Under the pieces are notes generated by a model. That model saw nothing but the letters and a program-made list of their open reading frames with translations. It did no database searches and had not been told where the DNA came from. Positions 24,839 to 34,698 of a DNA stretch of 64,000 nt are shown here, one piece after another. Each line of letters opens with the position of its first letter. Within the stretch, counting starts at the first letter, position 1. Source of the stretch: Tateyamaria sp. syn59 (lineage in GTDB: Bacteria > Pseudomonadota > Alphaproteobacteria > Rhodobacterales > Rhodobacteraceae); NCBI RefSeq assembly GCF_007995245.1, contig NZ_VCBA01000006.1, positions 248,001 through 312,000 on the forward strand. Direction: 5' to 3'. The position numbers were made by a program, and so were the translations under genes.

Positions 24839-24862
24839 CCAAGCGTGGGCTTTGCTGCTGAC

Positions 24863-25267
24863 ATGCGCTTTGTTCTCTTTGCCTGCCTTGCTCTTGCCGC
24901 CTGCAACACCGCGGGCCCGCATTTTCGCGGTTTGCCAGCCACCACGGTCACGGTTGACGGATCGACATTTGACGTGCGCGTCAACGGACGACTGGCGGAG
25001 GCGCTGCGGACGAACATGCAGTACGCACCGCGATTTGGTCCGATCAAGGCGCGTGCGGCCAAAGCTATGGAGATCGTCAGCGGATGCAAGGTGAAGGAGG
25101 TGCGTGGGGATCAGGCGCTGGCGACCGGTATTCTGGATTGTGGCAAGGGTGGTCCGCCCATCGACCGGCAGGTGCCGCAAGGGGAATACAGTTGTTACAC
25201 GCTCGACAGCTATGTCAGCCCGGCCACGGATGAGCTGGTGCTGGCCGTGGATTGCGATGTGATCTGA
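24863..25267 (+). CDS. Putative lipoprotein of unknown function
   Basis: 134 residues from ATG 24863: MRFVLFACLALAACNTAGPH is a lipoprotein signal with lipobox LAAC. The mature part carries TTVTVDGSTFDVRVNGRLAE and, toward the end, four Cys (GCKVKEV, LDCGKGG, EYSCYTL, AVDCDVI) that could form two disulphides. I do not recognise the family. Upstream there is a periodic array and a CtrA-like box. Confidence 0.75.
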   Translation: MRFVLFACLALAACNTAGPHFRGLPATTVTVDGSTFDVRVNGRLAEALRTNMQYAPRFGPIKARAAKAMEIVSGCKVKEVRGDQALATGILDCGKGGPPIDRQVPQGEYSCYTLDSYVSPATDELVLAVDCDVI

Positions 25268-25392
25268 GAGCGCTGCCCGCAATATCTTGTGGATAAACCC
25301 GCCCAAATCGCAGTTTGTGGGGGCGTGGCGTTGACAGCTTTGCCCATGGCCGTCCACCATGCCAGCCCAACCAGACTCACTTTGGGGGCCGC

Positions 25393-28300
25393 GTGCGCTT
25401 TTCCAAACTTCGACTGACCGGCTTCAAATCCTTTGTCGATCCGACCGACCTGATCATCGCGGACGGTCTGACCGGCGTGGTCGGCCCGAATGGTTGCGGC
25501 AAGTCGAACCTCCTGGAAGCGCTGCGCTGGGTGATGGGTGAGAACCGCCCCACGGCGATGCGCGGCGGGGGTATGGAGGATGTGATCTTTGCCGGCGCAT
25601 CCACCCGGCCCGCGCGCAACTTTGCCGAGGTCAGCCTGCATATCGACAACTCGGAGCGGCTGGCGCCTGCAGGGTTCAACGATCAGGACGCGCTGGAGAT
25701 CGTGCGACGCATTACGCGGGATGTGGGCAGCGCCTACAAGACCAATGGCAAGGATGTGCGGGCGCGCGATGTGCAGATGCTGTTTGCCGATGCGTCCACG
25801 GGCGCGCATTCGCCTGCGCTGGTGCGGCAGGGGCAGATTGCGGAGTTGATCAACGCCAAGCCGAAGAACCGTCGCCGGATTCTTGAGGAAGCGGCGGGGA
25901 TTTCCGGCCTGTATCAGCGGCGGCACGAGGCCGAGTTGAAGCTGAAGGGGGCCGAGCAGAACCTGGCGCGCGTCGATGATGTGATTGAGCAGTTGGCGGC
26001 GCAGTTGAACCAGTTGGCCCGGCAGGCCCGGCAGGCGGCGCGCTATCGCGAGATTGGCGACGCCCTGCGCAAGGCTGAGGGGCAGTTGCTGTATCGACGC
26101 TGGCGCGAGGCGGATGATGCGCGGGCTGCGGCGGATGAGGAGCTGCGTGCGCGGACCACTGCGGCGGCGCAGGCAGAAGGCGCTGTGCAGGTGTCGGCGA
26201 AGGCACGAGTGACGGCCGAGGATGCCTTGCCCCCGTTGCGCGAGGAGGATGCGATTGCCGCTGCCGTCTTGCAGCGTTTGGCGGTGCAGCGTGATACCCT
26301 GGCCGATCAGGAGGCGCAGGCGGAGCAGGCCATTGAGCGGTTGACCGGTCGGATTGCGCAGTTGGCGCGGGACATCGAGCGCGAGGGTGGGCTGAACAAG
26401 GACGCGGGTGAGACGATCGAGCGTCTGGAATGGGAAGCCGCCGAGATTGCCAAGGCCAGTGAAGGCCATGAGGGGCTGCTGGCTGAGGCGGCAGAGGCGG
26501 CGCGCGAGGCGGGCCAGGTTTTGCAAGCGCGCGAGGGCGATCAATCGGACAAGACCGAGGATGTGGCGCGTCTGGCGGCGCGGCATGGGTCGGCGCAGCG
26601 TTTGCTGGAGGACAGCCGGAAGGTTGAGGCGAAGTCGGAGGCTGAGGCAGAGAAGGCGCGGGCGGCTGTGGCGACGAGCCGCGCGGCGCTCGACAAGGCG
26701 GGGGTGGATTTTGAAGCGGCTGAGGCGGCGTCGGCTGAGGCTGAGGCGACGGCCAAACGGGCCGATGCGGCGCTGATCGCGGCGGAGGATGCGCGGGCCG
26801 AGACGCAGTCGCGTGAGGCCGATGCCCGCGCCGAACGCTCGGAGGCTGAGGGCGAGATGAATGCTCTGCGTGCCGAGGCCGGAGCGCTGGCCAAGCTGGT
26901 GGAGCGGGATACGGCGGAGGGCGGTCAGATCCTCGACCGGTTGCAGGTGCAGCAGGGGTTTGAGAAGGCGCTTGGGGCGGCTTTGGCCGATGACTTGCGG
27001 GCGCCGCAGGTTGAGGCGGATGGTCCATCGGGCTGGGCGGTTTTGCCTGCCTACGATGTGGATCAGCCGTTGCCCGAGGGTGTGACGGCGCTGACCCAGC
27101 ACGTGTCGATGCCGGAAGTGTTGCAGCGCCGGATGTCGCAGATTGGCCTCGTCGATGCAGATGACGCGGCGCGGTTGCAGCCGCTGTTGAAGCCCGGTCA
27201 GCGGTTAGTGTCGCAGGAAGGCGATGTGTGGCGTTGGGACGGGTTTCGCGCGTGGGCGGAGGATGCGCCGAGTGCGGCGGCCTTGCGTTTGCAGCAGTTG
27301 AACCGGTTGGAGGAGTTGAAACAGTCGCTGGAGCGGGCCACGTCCCGTGCGGATGGTGCGCGGCAGGCGCATGAGGCGTTGACTGCTCGCATGGCTGAGT
27401 TGACCGAGGCTGATAAGATGGCGCGCCATGCGCGGCGTGAGGCAGACCGGATGGTCGCGGATGCAGGGCGAGCGCTGAGCCGGGCGGAGGCGGATCGCAA
27501 TCTGGCTGAGGGGCGGTTGGAGTCCCTTGGTTTGGCCGTGACCCGGCACGAAGAGGATGCGATGGCGGCGCGGGTGCGGGTGTCGGAGGCCGAGACGGCC
27601 TTGGCCGATTTGCCCGATCTGGAGGCCGCGCGGGCGGAGGTTGAGGACCTGCGCATGACCGTTGAGGCGGCGCGCATTACCATGATGTCGCGTCGGTCGG
27701 CCCATGACGATCTGCGCCGCACGGGTGAGGCCCGCGTGAAGCGCGCGCAGGAAATCACCAAAGAGGTAAGCGGCTGGAAGCACCGGCTTGAGACGGCGGA
27801 GCGCCGGACGGCCGAGCTGATTGATCGCAAGGTGACGTCAGAGGCCGAGTTGAAGGAAGCGCAGGCGGCGCCGGGTGAGTTGGCGGCCAAGCGCGAGGCC
27901 TTGAGTGACGAGATTGCGCGGGCTGAGAGCCGTAAGGCCGAAGCCGCTAATGCGTTGTCCGAGGGCGAGGGCAAGTTGCGCGATGCGACGCTCGCCGAGC
28001 GTGAGGCGGAGCGCCTGGCCTCCGAGGCGCGTGAGGCGCGGGCCCGATCCGAGGCGCGGTCGGAGGCGGCGCGCGAGACGGTTGCCTATGCCGCAGAGCG
28101 GATTGCCGAAGAGCAGCAGATGACGCCGAACCAGTTGCTGACGGCTCTGGATGTTGTGCCGGATCAGATGCCGGGGGCGGAGGCGTTGGAGACCGAAGTG
28201 GGGCGGTTGAAGCGGCAGCGCGATGCTTTGGGGGCCGTCAACCTGCGGGCTGAGGAAGACGCCAAGGAGGTGCAGGAGGAGCATGACACGCTGGTGGGCG

Positions 28301-28848
28301 AAAAGGCCGATCTGGAAGAGGCGATCAAGACCCTGCGCAGCGGCATTGCAAGCCTGAACCGCGAGGGGCGGGAGCGGTTGTTGACGGCGTTTGAACAGGT
28401 GAACTCGAACTTCTCGCTGCTCTTTACCCATCTGTTTGGCGGGGGTGAGGCGAACTTGGTCATGGTCGAAAGTGAGGATCCACTTGAGGCGGGGCTGGAG
28501 ATCATGTGTCAGCCGCCGGGCAAGAAGCTGTCGACGCTGAGCCTGCTGTCGGGGGGTGAGCAGACCTTGACCGCGATGGCGCTGATCTTTGCTGTGTTTC
28601 TAGCGAACCCGGCGCCCATTTGTGTGCTGGACGAGGTGGACGCGCCGCTGGATGATGCCAACGTGACCCGGTTCTGTGATCTGCTGGACGAGATGTGCCG
28701 CCGCACAGATACGCGATTTTTGATAATTACCCACCATGCGGTGACGATGGCGCGGATGGATCGGTTGTTCGGCGTGACAATGGCCGAGCAGGGGGTGAGC
28801 CAGTTGGTGTCGGTGGACCTGAAGAAAGCAGAGACGATGGTGGCTTGA
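25393..28848 (+). CDS. smc: Chromosome segregation protein SMC
   Basis: 1151-residue SMC ATPase that condenses and organises the chromosome with ScpA/ScpB. Start at GTG 25393 (MRFSKLRLTGFKSFVDPTDL). Walker A GPNGCGKSNLLEALRWVMGE near residue 33, then a long Ala/Glu/Arg coiled coil. A hinge lies around residues 500-620, where the coil breaks. The C-terminal ATPase half has signature LSGGEQTLTAMALIFAVF and Walker B CVLDEVDAPLDDANV near residue 1080. Coiled-coil DNA is extremely GC- and GAG-rich, which creates long antisense ORFs that are not genes. Confidence 0.97.
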   Translation: MRFSKLRLTGFKSFVDPTDLIIADGLTGVVGPNGCGKSNLLEALRWVMGENRPTAMRGGGMEDVIFAGASTRPARNFAEVSLHIDNSERLAPAGFNDQDALEIVRRITRDVGSAYKTNGKDVRARDVQMLFADASTGAHSPALVRQGQIAELINAKPKNRRRILEEAAGISGLYQRRHEAELKLKGAEQNLARVDDVIEQLAAQLNQLARQARQAARYREIGDALRKAEGQLLYRRWREADDARAAADEELRARTTAAAQAEGAVQVSAKARVTAEDALPPLREEDAIAAAVLQRLAVQRDTLADQEAQAEQAIERLTGRIAQLARDIEREGGLNKDAGETIERLEWEAAEIAKASEGHEGLLAEAAEAAREAGQVLQAREGDQSDKTEDVARLAARHGSAQRLLEDSRKVEAKSEAEAEKARAAVATSRAALDKAGVDFEAAEAASAEAEATAKRADAALIAAEDARAETQSREADARAERSEAEGEMNALRAEAGALAKLVERDTAEGGQILDRLQVQQGFEKALGAALADDLRAPQVEADGPSGWAVLPAYDVDQPLPEGVTALTQHVSMPEVLQRRMSQIGLVDADDAARLQPLLKPGQRLVSQEGDVWRWDGFRAWAEDAPSAAALRLQQLNRLEELKQSLERATSRADGARQAHEALTARMAELTEADKMARHARREADRMVADAGRALSRAEADRNLAEGRLESLGLAVTRHEEDAMAARVRVSEAETALADLPDLEAARAEVEDLRMTVEAARITMMSRRSAHDDLRRTGEARVKRAQEITKEVSGWKHRLETAERRTAELIDRKVTSEAELKEAQAAPGELAAKREALSDEIARAESRKAEAANALSEGEGKLRDATLAEREAERLASEAREARARSEARSEAARETVAYAAERIAEEQQMTPNQLLTALDVVPDQMPGAEALETEVGRLKRQRDALGAVNLRAEEDAKEVQEEHDTLVGEKADLEEAIKTLRSGIASLNREGRERLLTAFEQVNSNFSLLFTHLFGGGEANLVMVESEDPLEAGLEIMCQPPGKKLSTLSLLSGGEQTLTAMALIFAVFLANPAPICVLDEVDAPLDDANVTRFCDLLDEMCRRTDTRFLIITHHAVTMARMDRLFGVTMAEQGVSQLVSVDLKKAETMVA

Positions 28849-28904
28849 GACTGGTCACCATGACGTGACGGGACCGTATGTTCCAGGCATGCTACAGATA
28901 CATC

Positions 28905-29255
28905 ATGCGATTTTCTCTGATTTTCCTCCTGCTTACTGGTACCGCCTTTGCCCAAGATTGGGCAGTGCGCAGCACTGATGCGCCTCTTGATCGTCCTGCC
29001 GTGATGGCGCTGGTCGAAGGGAACACTCTGACATTCTTTGATGATGGGCAGTCCAAGTTTTCGGCGGGCGGGGCTTATTCCTACACCTACGCCAATGGTG
29101 GCGGGACTGCCTTTGGTCAATACGAGATCGCAGCGGACGGCACGGTCTGCATCGCCTTTCGCAACGGGTTCGGGCGCTGTGATCGCTATGTCGAAAGCGA
29201 TGGTCGCGTTGTCATGCTGACCGAAAAGGGTGAGCGGTTTCCGATCCGGCCTTAA
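28905..29255 (+). CDS. Small exported protein of unknown function
   Basis: 116 residues from ATG 28905: signal peptide MRFSLIFLLLTGTAFA, cleavage before QDWAVR. The mature part is beta-rich (NTLTFFDDGQSKFSAGGAYS) with two Cys (VCIAFRNGFGRCDRYVE) likely disulphide-linked. The pattern resembles small periplasmic beta-barrel proteins of roseobacters, but no named family comes to mind. It follows smc by 56 bp. Confidence 0.75.
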   Translation: MRFSLIFLLLTGTAFAQDWAVRSTDAPLDRPAVMALVEGNTLTFFDDGQSKFSAGGAYSYTYANGGGTAFGQYEIAADGTVCIAFRNGFGRCDRYVESDGRVVMLTEKGERFPIRP

Positions 29256-29330
29256 CGCGCAGTTTTAACCAAATCTTCTTCACTTTCTCAGCATCTTGCC
29301 TGCGCGGCCCAACCCGGGCCGTGAAAGGGG

Positions 29331-29429
29331 GTGATTGAACTGTCGGAGAGAAACTTCCGAAGATGGATGGTCGCGATCGCAGTCATGACATTGTGTGTCG
29401 CGCTTATCCGACTCTTGATCGGGCTGTAG
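29331..29429 (+). CDS. Putative 32-residue membrane microprotein
   Basis: The GTG-initiated ORF encodes VIELSERNFRRWMVAIAVMT and 12 more residues ending RLLIGL: a basic/amphipathic start then one hydrophobic span, ending six codons after LCVAL. A terminator follows 17 bp later. The purine-rich AAAGGGG abuts the GTG, which is too close for a normal ribosome site; ATG at codon 13 would leave a 20-residue span. The N-terminal coding motif GTGATTGAACTG recurs at 29491. It could instead be part of a small RNA. Confidence 0.4.
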   Translation: MIELSERNFRRWMVAIAVMTLCVALIRLLIGL

Positions 29430-29446
29430 CCTGAAAAAGAGTGACC

Positions 29447-29477
29447 CGGCAGAGATGCTCCTCTGCCGAGCCTTTTG
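29447..29477 (+). terminator. Intrinsic terminator
   Basis: CGGCAGAG / CTCTGCCG with a 6-base loop, then AGCCTTTTG. It ends the transcript carrying the microprotein ORF. A further inverted repeat, TTTTGTTC / GAACAAAA, overlaps its tail at 29473-29500. Confidence 0.8.
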
Positions 29478-29553
29478 TTCGGTGATTGAACTGAACAAAA
29501 CTTCCGATGCGTTAAATATAGTCCAATTCTTACCAAAACTCAAACGCGCGCTG

Positions 29554-30726
29554 TCAAAGTTGGTTAAGCAACGCTGGTGTCGGCCAGGCATCGGCCGGCA
29601 GACCGAGCCGCTTCTGTTCTGTTTGAACGGCGGCGCGTGTCCCGGCGCCGAGAATGCCGTCGATCTTGCCTACGTCGTGGCCTCGCGCCTGCAGTTTGGT
29701 CTGTAACAGCTTCATCTCATCGGGACCCAGCCCTGCGTCTGGGCTCCCTGCATCGTAAACCTGCGCGCCACCCAGACGGGTCGCGAAATAGGCGGCGGTG
29801 AGAACGTAGGTGAAGGACTGGTTCCACTCGAAATAGACGTCGAAATTCGGATAGGCGAGGAAGGCGGGGCCTTTGTGCCCTTGCGGCAGGATCAGGGAGG
29901 CAGGCAGGTTCGCAAGCTGGCCATTGCGCGCCTCGACGCCCATGGCTTGCCAGTCGGCAACGTTGCGTGGTTTGCCGACACCGCTCAGGCTCCAGTCCAT
30001 CTGCGCGGGCACTGTGACCTCTTGCAGCCAGGGCTCGCCCGCGCGCCAGCCGAAATGCCGAAGCATCTTGCCGCCGGACATCAGCGCATCGGGGGCAGAG
30101 GTTTTGAGGCGGACCGCCCCGTCGCCATCGCCGTCCACGCCGTTTTCGATGATGTCGCCGGGCAGCATCTGGACCATGCCGATCTCACCTGCCCATGCCC
30201 CGGTTGTGACGGCGGGGTCGAAATCTCCGGCGGCGAAGAGTTGCATGGCGGCAAAGACCTGTGGACGGAACAGATCGGGGCGGCGGCAGTCGTGGGCCAG
30301 TGTGACGAGGGCGTTGGCGGTATTGAAGTCACCTTGGAACGATCCGTAATCCGTCTCGAACGCCCAGAAGGCCAGGAGCACGTTGCGGTCTACGCCGTAG
30401 GCCTGTTCGACCCGTTCAAACACGCCGTCCCATTGCCGGGCCTTCGACCGGCCGGTGTCGATCCGATTTTGCGAGATCAAGCGGCGGGAGAAGTCGACGA
30501 AGGGGCGCTGGAACACGCCCTGTGCGCGATCGGCGCGCAAAACCTTGGGGTCCTGTCGTACGGAGGCGAGGAAACGCTCTGCGGTTGCGGGTGCAATGCC
30601 GCGCGATGCGGCTTCCGATTCTAGGCCGTCTTTGAAGGCCGAGAAGTCGCCCCCGCATTGCGCCAGCGCGAGGCTCGGCAGACATGTCATGACCGCCGCG
30701 CAGGCGAGTTTTCTCAGAATATCCAA
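29554..30726 (-). CDS. Lytic murein transglycosylase (MltB/Slt35-like) with peptidoglycan-binding domain
   Basis: 390 residues from TTG 30726 ([20 protein letters not shown], a signal peptide; GGAG lies upstream and the start overlaps the cobD stop). The catalytic Glu is in [20 protein letters not shown] near residue 119. Also typical are [20 protein letters not shown] and [10 protein letters not shown]. The C-terminal 65 residues ([20 protein letters not shown]) form a PG_binding_1 domain. It cleaves peptidoglycan to 1,6-anhydro muropeptides in the periplasm. The link with cob genes seems positional only. Confidence 0.92.
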   Translation of the reverse strand: MDILRKLACAAVMTCLPSLALAQCGGDFSAFKDGLESEAASRGIAPATAERFLASVRQDPKVLRADRAQGVFQRPFVDFSRRLISQNRIDTGRSKARQWDGVFERVEQAYGVDRNVLLAFWAFETDYGSFQGDFNTANALVTLAHDCRRPDLFRPQVFAAMQLFAAGDFDPAVTTGAWAGEIGMVQMLPGDIIENGVDGDGDGAVRLKTSAPDALMSGGKMLRHFGWRAGEPWLQEVTVPAQMDWSLSGVGKPRNVADWQAMGVEARNGQLANLPASLILPQGHKGPAFLAYPNFDVYFEWNQSFTYVLTAAYFATRLGGAQVYDAGSPDAGLGPDEMKLLQTKLQARGHDVGKIDGILGAGTRAAVQTEQKRLGLPADAWPTPALLNQL

Positions 30727-31634
30727 ATCAAAACTCCAACAAAAATAATAGCGGCCAGGGCAAGACCCCAGCTTTTCCACACGATCCTGACGGCGGCGTC
30801 AATGTCGGCCGGGCCAAGGGTCCGACGTCCATCGGGGTTGACCCAGGCTAGATCTTCCATCCGACCATGATAACTACGCGGTCCGGCCAGGGCGATGTTC
30901 AGGGCACGGGCCATGGCGGCTTCGGGCCAGCCGGCGTTGGGCGAGCGGTGCAGCGCAGCGTCGGCGCGGATTGCTGCCCAATGTGCTGTTGCCTCGCCCG
31001 CAAGCGCGATCAGCCCCCCCGTCAGCCGGGCGGGCACCCAATTCAGAAGGTCATCAAGCCGTGCTGCCGCCCAGCCGAATTCCGCGTGGCGCGGGGTTAG
31101 GTAGCCGATCATGCTGTCAGCGGTGTTGACCACCTTGTAGATCAGGATGCCGGGCAGCCCGCCGATCAGGAACCAGAAGGCGGGCGCGATCACGCCGTCG
31201 CTGAAGTTCTCCGACAGGCTTTCGATCCCCGCGCGGGCGACCTGATCCGGGGTGGCGGTGCTGACGTCGCGGCCCACGATCATGGCGACGGCGCGTCGCC
31301 CTTCGCCCGTGGATTGGCGCAGGCCGTGGGCGACGGCGGCGACATGGTCGACAAGCGAGCGATGCGCCAGCAGGATGGCGGCACCGATGACTTCGACCAG
31401 CCAGCCAAGCTGGGCTAGGGCGAGACCGGTGACGCCCGCGGCGACGACGAGAACCGTGATGGCGGCAACGCCTTTGGCCCGCGTGGCGGGCGCGGTGTTG
31501 AGCCGGGTGTCGAGAGCGCTGACGGCGCGGCCCATCAAAACGGCCGGATGCGGCAGACGCGACCACAGCCACTTCGGTTCTCCAGCCATGGCATCGAGGG
31601 CCATGGCAAGCGCAAGCGTCAACGCGGTTGTCAC
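30714..31634 (-). CDS. cobD: Adenosylcobinamide-phosphate synthase CobD (CbiB)
   Basis: Membrane enzyme that attaches aminopropanol (phosphate) to adenosylcobyric acid. 306 residues with [20 protein letters not shown] at the N-terminus (the D-GEP motif), [20 protein letters not shown] near 125, [20 protein letters not shown] and [21 protein letters not shown] near 170. It overlaps the cobC stop by 4 bases (ATGA). Paired with cobC, it completes the aminopropanol arm of B12 synthesis. Confidence 0.95.
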   Translation of the reverse strand: MTTALTLALAMALDAMAGEPKWLWSRLPHPAVLMGRAVSALDTRLNTAPATRAKGVAAITVLVVAAGVTGLALAQLGWLVEVIGAAILLAHRSLVDHVAAVAHGLRQSTGEGRRAVAMIVGRDVSTATPDQVARAGIESLSENFSDGVIAPAFWFLIGGLPGILIYKVVNTADSMIGYLTPRHAEFGWAAARLDDLLNWVPARLTGGLIALAGEATAHWAAIRADAALHRSPNAGWPEAAMARALNIALAGPRSYHGRMEDLAWVNPDGRRTLGPADIDAAVRIVWKSWGLALAAIIFVGVLIWIF

Positions 31635-32572
31635 AGCGCGGCCTCAAGCCGGTCCCACGCCCCCGTCGGTGGAAGACCAAGGCGCAGCCAACTGCTGCTG
31701 TAGGGAAAGACGCGGCTCCAGATATGTGCCTCTGCGAGTCGGGTATGCCAGGCGCCCGCGTTGCCTACGTCGTAGAGCCGAAAGAGCGTCGTGCCGCCCA
31801 CCAGCTCAGCGCCTTTGGCCTGCATCAAAGTGTCGAGACGTTTGGCGTCCCGTTTCAAAGTATTACGCGTGTCTTGCGCCCATGTCTGATCTTCGAGCGC
31901 TGTTGCCCCGATGGTCAACGCGATGCCGGACACGGGCCAGGGGCCGAGCATATCGGTGAGTTGCGCGATCAGGGTTGGATCGCCAATGACAAAGCCAAGG
32001 CGCACGCCGGCGAGACCCCAGAACTTACCGAAACTTTTCAGGATCAGCGTGCCGGGCCGGTCGGCATGCGCGATCAGGCTGGCATCTGGGATGACGTCGC
32101 AAAAGCTTTCGTCGATGACCTTCAGGGGGGCTGTCAGATCGGCAGCGCTCCATTGTCGTCCGTCCGGATTGTTGGGGTGTACGACAACGTGGGCATCTGC
32201 AGGCCGCGGGCTTCCTGTTACGGCCCAGCCTGCATTGGCAAAGCTTGCGGCGTGTTCGTTGTAGGTAGGTGCGGGGATATGGACCACGCCTGTGGGCGCG
32301 AGCCGGGGGATCTGTGCGATGGCTGCCGAAGCGCCGGGCGTGGCAAGGATGGCTGCGCCATCCGGTACATTCCAGGCCGTGCGCGCGGCGGTAATCAAAC
32401 GGTCTGCGGCGGCTTTGTCCGGCAGGGCAGTCCAGTCCATGTGCGAGAACGTTGGTAACGGATAGGGCGTGGGGTTAATGCCTGTGGACAGGTCGATCCA
32501 GCCGGAGCGCTGCCCGCCATATTGCGCAATGGCTGCATCCAGACCGCCGCCGTGATCTCGTGTTTGCGCCAA
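31631..32572 (-). CDS. cobC: Threonine-phosphate decarboxylase CobC
   Basis: PLP enzyme (class I/II aminotransferase fold, 313 residues) that makes (R)-1-aminopropan-2-ol phosphate from threonine phosphate for the nucleotide loop of cobalamin. N-terminus [20 protein letters not shown] then [15 protein letters not shown] is typical. The PLP lysine is in [20 protein letters not shown] near residue 192. TTG start at 32572 with AGGAG 9 bases upstream. No cobalamin riboswitch was found upstream. Confidence 0.92.
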   Translation of the reverse strand: MAQTRDHGGGLDAAIAQYGGQRSGWIDLSTGINPTPYPLPTFSHMDWTALPDKAAADRLITAARTAWNVPDGAAILATPGASAAIAQIPRLAPTGVVHIPAPTYNEHAASFANAGWAVTGSPRPADAHVVVHPNNPDGRQWSAADLTAPLKVIDESFCDVIPDASLIAHADRPGTLILKSFGKFWGLAGVRLGFVIGDPTLIAQLTDMLGPWPVSGIALTIGATALEDQTWAQDTRNTLKRDAKRLDTLMQAKGAELVGGTTLFRLYDVGNAGAWHTRLAEAHIWSRVFPYSSSWLRLGLPPTGAWDRLEAAL

Positions 32573-32686
32573 AATGCAAGGCTCCTGTGCATCACGTGCC
32601 GGTTTCGGCGTCTTCTGGCCCGGACAAAGCGGAAACTTGCCCAGTTTTCAAGTCTGAGTGATCGCGTTAACGGACTACATGATCCG

Positions 32687-32701
32687 TTAATTGTTTGTTA
32701 A
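32687..32701. promoter_or_regulatory. CtrA box, perfect match
   Basis: TTAA-TTGTTTG-TTAA matches the full TTAA-N7-TTAA consensus, 52 bp upstream of the response-regulator ATG. A further GTTAAC at 32665-32670 and GTTAACAC at 32697 make the region rich in half-sites. CtrA control of a single-domain response regulator fits known roseobacter CtrA regulons. Confidence 0.6.
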
Positions 32702-32753
32702 CACAATATTGCCCAGAAGAATGAGCGTGCCCTAAGGGCCGCTCGGAGTGACC

Positions 32754-33113
32754 ATGAATGTATTGATCGTTGAAAGCCGACAGGAGTTGGGTGTGCTGTG
32801 GCAGCGGCACCTCGCACGGCAGGGTGCGGACGTGGCCCTTGTTCACGGTCAGGACGAGGCTGTGGCGCATCTGTCTGAATACGAGGCCGATATCATTGTC
32901 ATGGATCTGGTTCTCGACGAAGGCAGCGCGCTTGCTGTTGCGGATTTTGCCAGCTATCGCCATCCCAATGCGCGAGTGATCTTTGTCACCGACACGACCT
33001 TCTTCTCGGACGGGTCGATTTTCAATCATGCCAGCAACGCCTGCGCCTTTGTGACTGCTGGCACGCCGCCCGAGGATTTGGCCGCGATGGTGGAGCATTA
33101 CGGCGTCAGCTGA
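32754..33113 (+). CDS. Single-domain response regulator
   Basis: 119 residues from ATG 32754 (MNVLIVESRQELGVLWQRHL; GGAG upstream). Receiver features: the acidic pocket is reduced to Glu-Ser after the first strand (IVES instead of the usual DD), the phospho-acceptor Asp is in DIIVMDLVLDEG near residue 50, and the Thr/Lys end is divergent (FVTDTTFF; AFVTAGTPPE lacks the usual KP). Phosphorylation may therefore be weak or absent. A perfect CtrA box upstream. The stop overlaps the convergent glutathione transferase gene. Confidence 0.8.
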   Translation: MNVLIVESRQELGVLWQRHLARQGADVALVHGQDEAVAHLSEYEADIIVMDLVLDEGSALAVADFASYRHPNARVIFVTDTTFFSDGSIFNHASNACAFVTAGTPPEDLAAMVEHYGVS

Positions 33114-34089
33114 GCGCTTCGCGCCTGTGAGGTTCATCGAAATCCAGAACGGGATTGATCGGAAGGATCCGGTGCGGATTGATGCTTTCGTGGCTGTAAT
33201 GATAGTGCCGCACGATGTGGTCCATGTTCACCGTCTTGGCCACGCCGGGCATCTGGTATAGTTCGCGGGTATAGGCCCAGAGGTTGGGGTAATCGACCAG
33301 CCGCTTGCGGTTGCATTTGAAGTGCAGGTGATAGACGGCGTCGAAACGCACCAGCGTGGTCCAGAGCCGCCAGTCGGCTTCGGTCAGCCGGTCGCCTATC
33401 AGATAGCGTGAGCGCGACAGCCGATCCTCCAGCCAATCGAGGGTGTCAAAGAGTGGATGCACCGCCTCATCATAGGCCTCTTGCGTGGTGGCGAAGCCGG
33501 ATTTGTACACGCCGTTGTTGAGCGTGTCGTAGATGCGGTGGTTTACCGGTGCGATGGCGTCGCGCAACGCTTCGGGCCAGTAATCGTCGGTGTTTCCGGT
33601 GATACCGTCAAAGGCGGAGTTGAACATGCGGATGATCTCGGAGCTTTCGTTGCTCACGATGGTTTCGCGCTCTTTGTCCCAGAGGATCGGCACGGTCACG
33701 CGGCCTGAGAACGTCGGATCAGCCTTTAGGTATATGTCCCTTGCGTAAGGCAGGTCGTAGAGCGTATCACCAGTCGCTCCCGTATTGTCTGTCTCAAATG
33801 TCCAGCCGTCGGACAGCATATCCGGGTGCACGGCGGAGATGCTGATGTGATCGGTCAATCCTTTGAGCGTGCGGAAGACCAGTGCGCGATGCGCCCAGGG
33901 GCAGGCGTAAGAGACATAGAGGTGATACCGCCCGCTGGCAGCTGCAAATCCGCCCTTACCAGACGGGACCGCATGGTCATCTGCGGTGATCCAGTTGCGG
34001 AACTTGGCTTGGCTGCGCTGAAATTTTCCACCGCTCGATTTCGTATCGTACCAGCGGTCATGCCAGACGCCGTCCACCAAAAGTCCCAT
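33106..34089 (-). CDS. Glutathionyl-hydroquinone reductase (Xi-class GST, YqjG-like)
   Basis: 327 residues. The Xi-class catalytic motif is YACPWAHRALVFRTLKGL near residue 60, preceded by the long N-terminal extension typical of the class. The C-terminal helical domain has LSRSRYLIGDRLTEADWRLW then TTLVRFDAVYHLHFKCN near residue 233. It reduces glutathionylated hydroquinones. The active Cys is present. Convergent with the response regulator; 224 bp of non-coding DNA lies upstream. Confidence 0.93.
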   Translation of the reverse strand: MGLLVDGVWHDRWYDTKSSGGKFQRSQAKFRNWITADDHAVPSGKGGFAAASGRYHLYVSYACPWAHRALVFRTLKGLTDHISISAVHPDMLSDGWTFETDNTGATGDTLYDLPYARDIYLKADPTFSGRVTVPILWDKERETIVSNESSEIIRMFNSAFDGITGNTDDYWPEALRDAIAPVNHRIYDTLNNGVYKSGFATTQEAYDEAVHPLFDTLDWLEDRLSRSRYLIGDRLTEADWRLWTTLVRFDAVYHLHFKCNRKRLVDYPNLWAYTRELYQMPGVAKTVNMDHIVRHYHYSHESINPHRILPINPVLDFDEPHRREALS

Positions 34090-34313
34090 GTGACTTCTCC
34101 TGCTTGAGTTGCGGCAGATGTAGGGGCGGCGGATTTGCGCGCAAAGTGACTGTGGCGCGCATCACGCCTGCGTCTTTGCACATCTGCATGTAATAGATGA
34201 GAGTCACAGGAAAGACACAGGCCGAAAGACTCGTGCCATGTTGTTGGAATTTCAGTGAAACGACTCGTTTTACGCGGCATGTTTGGCGTGGGTGGGGAAA
34301 AGGAAAGTCTGCC

Positions 34314-34670
34314 ATGTCGACATTCGTACCCAAAGAAGTGCAAGCGGGCTTGGACAGCGCGCGCCTAGTGTCTTTAAAGGAGGCATCGCGCTTGCGGCTT
34401 GCCGTTGATGGCGACACCTATCCTGTGCTGCGCATGTGGAAGACTGGGTTTTCCATGCAGGCCGATACGGCACCGTATCTTCGCGGCTATGTTGATTTGT
34501 ACGATGGTGCGATCCACCTGTTCCAATGCCTGATTGTCGCCGCCGATGAAGAAGCGGGCGAGATGCGATACGAGTTCAAGCGCCTGACTGCCGTAGCTGA
34601 AAAGCCCGCGCTGGATTTCGTGCGGGCCGAGAATGCACCGGTGGCATTGTTGACGCGGGACGCCGAGTGA
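34314..34670 (+). CDS. Conserved small protein, possibly PilZ-like
   Basis: 118 residues from ATG 34314 with AAAAGGAAAG upstream. MSTFVPKEVQAGLDSARLVS is followed by KEASRLRLAVDGDTYPVLRM and a beta-rich body (ADTAPYLRGYVDLYDGAIHL). The strand order and the RLRL/GYVDLYD pattern suggest a PilZ-type barrel, but the c-di-GMP RxxxR and (D/N)xSxxG motifs are not evident, so the assignment is weak. The upstream 224 bp shows no clear promoter. Confidence 0.6.
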   Translation: MSTFVPKEVQAGLDSARLVSLKEASRLRLAVDGDTYPVLRMWKTGFSMQADTAPYLRGYVDLYDGAIHLFQCLIVAADEEAGEMRYEFKRLTAVAEKPALDFVRAENAPVALLTRDAE

Positions 34671-34698
34671 CGTTGGGCGCCTGAACACCGCCTGCTGG

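Noticed and set aside
25210-27102. Long leftward ORF (630 codons) across smc
   Set aside because: Shadow of the smc coiled coil; the translation is Arg/Leu/Gln-rich repeats with no signature.
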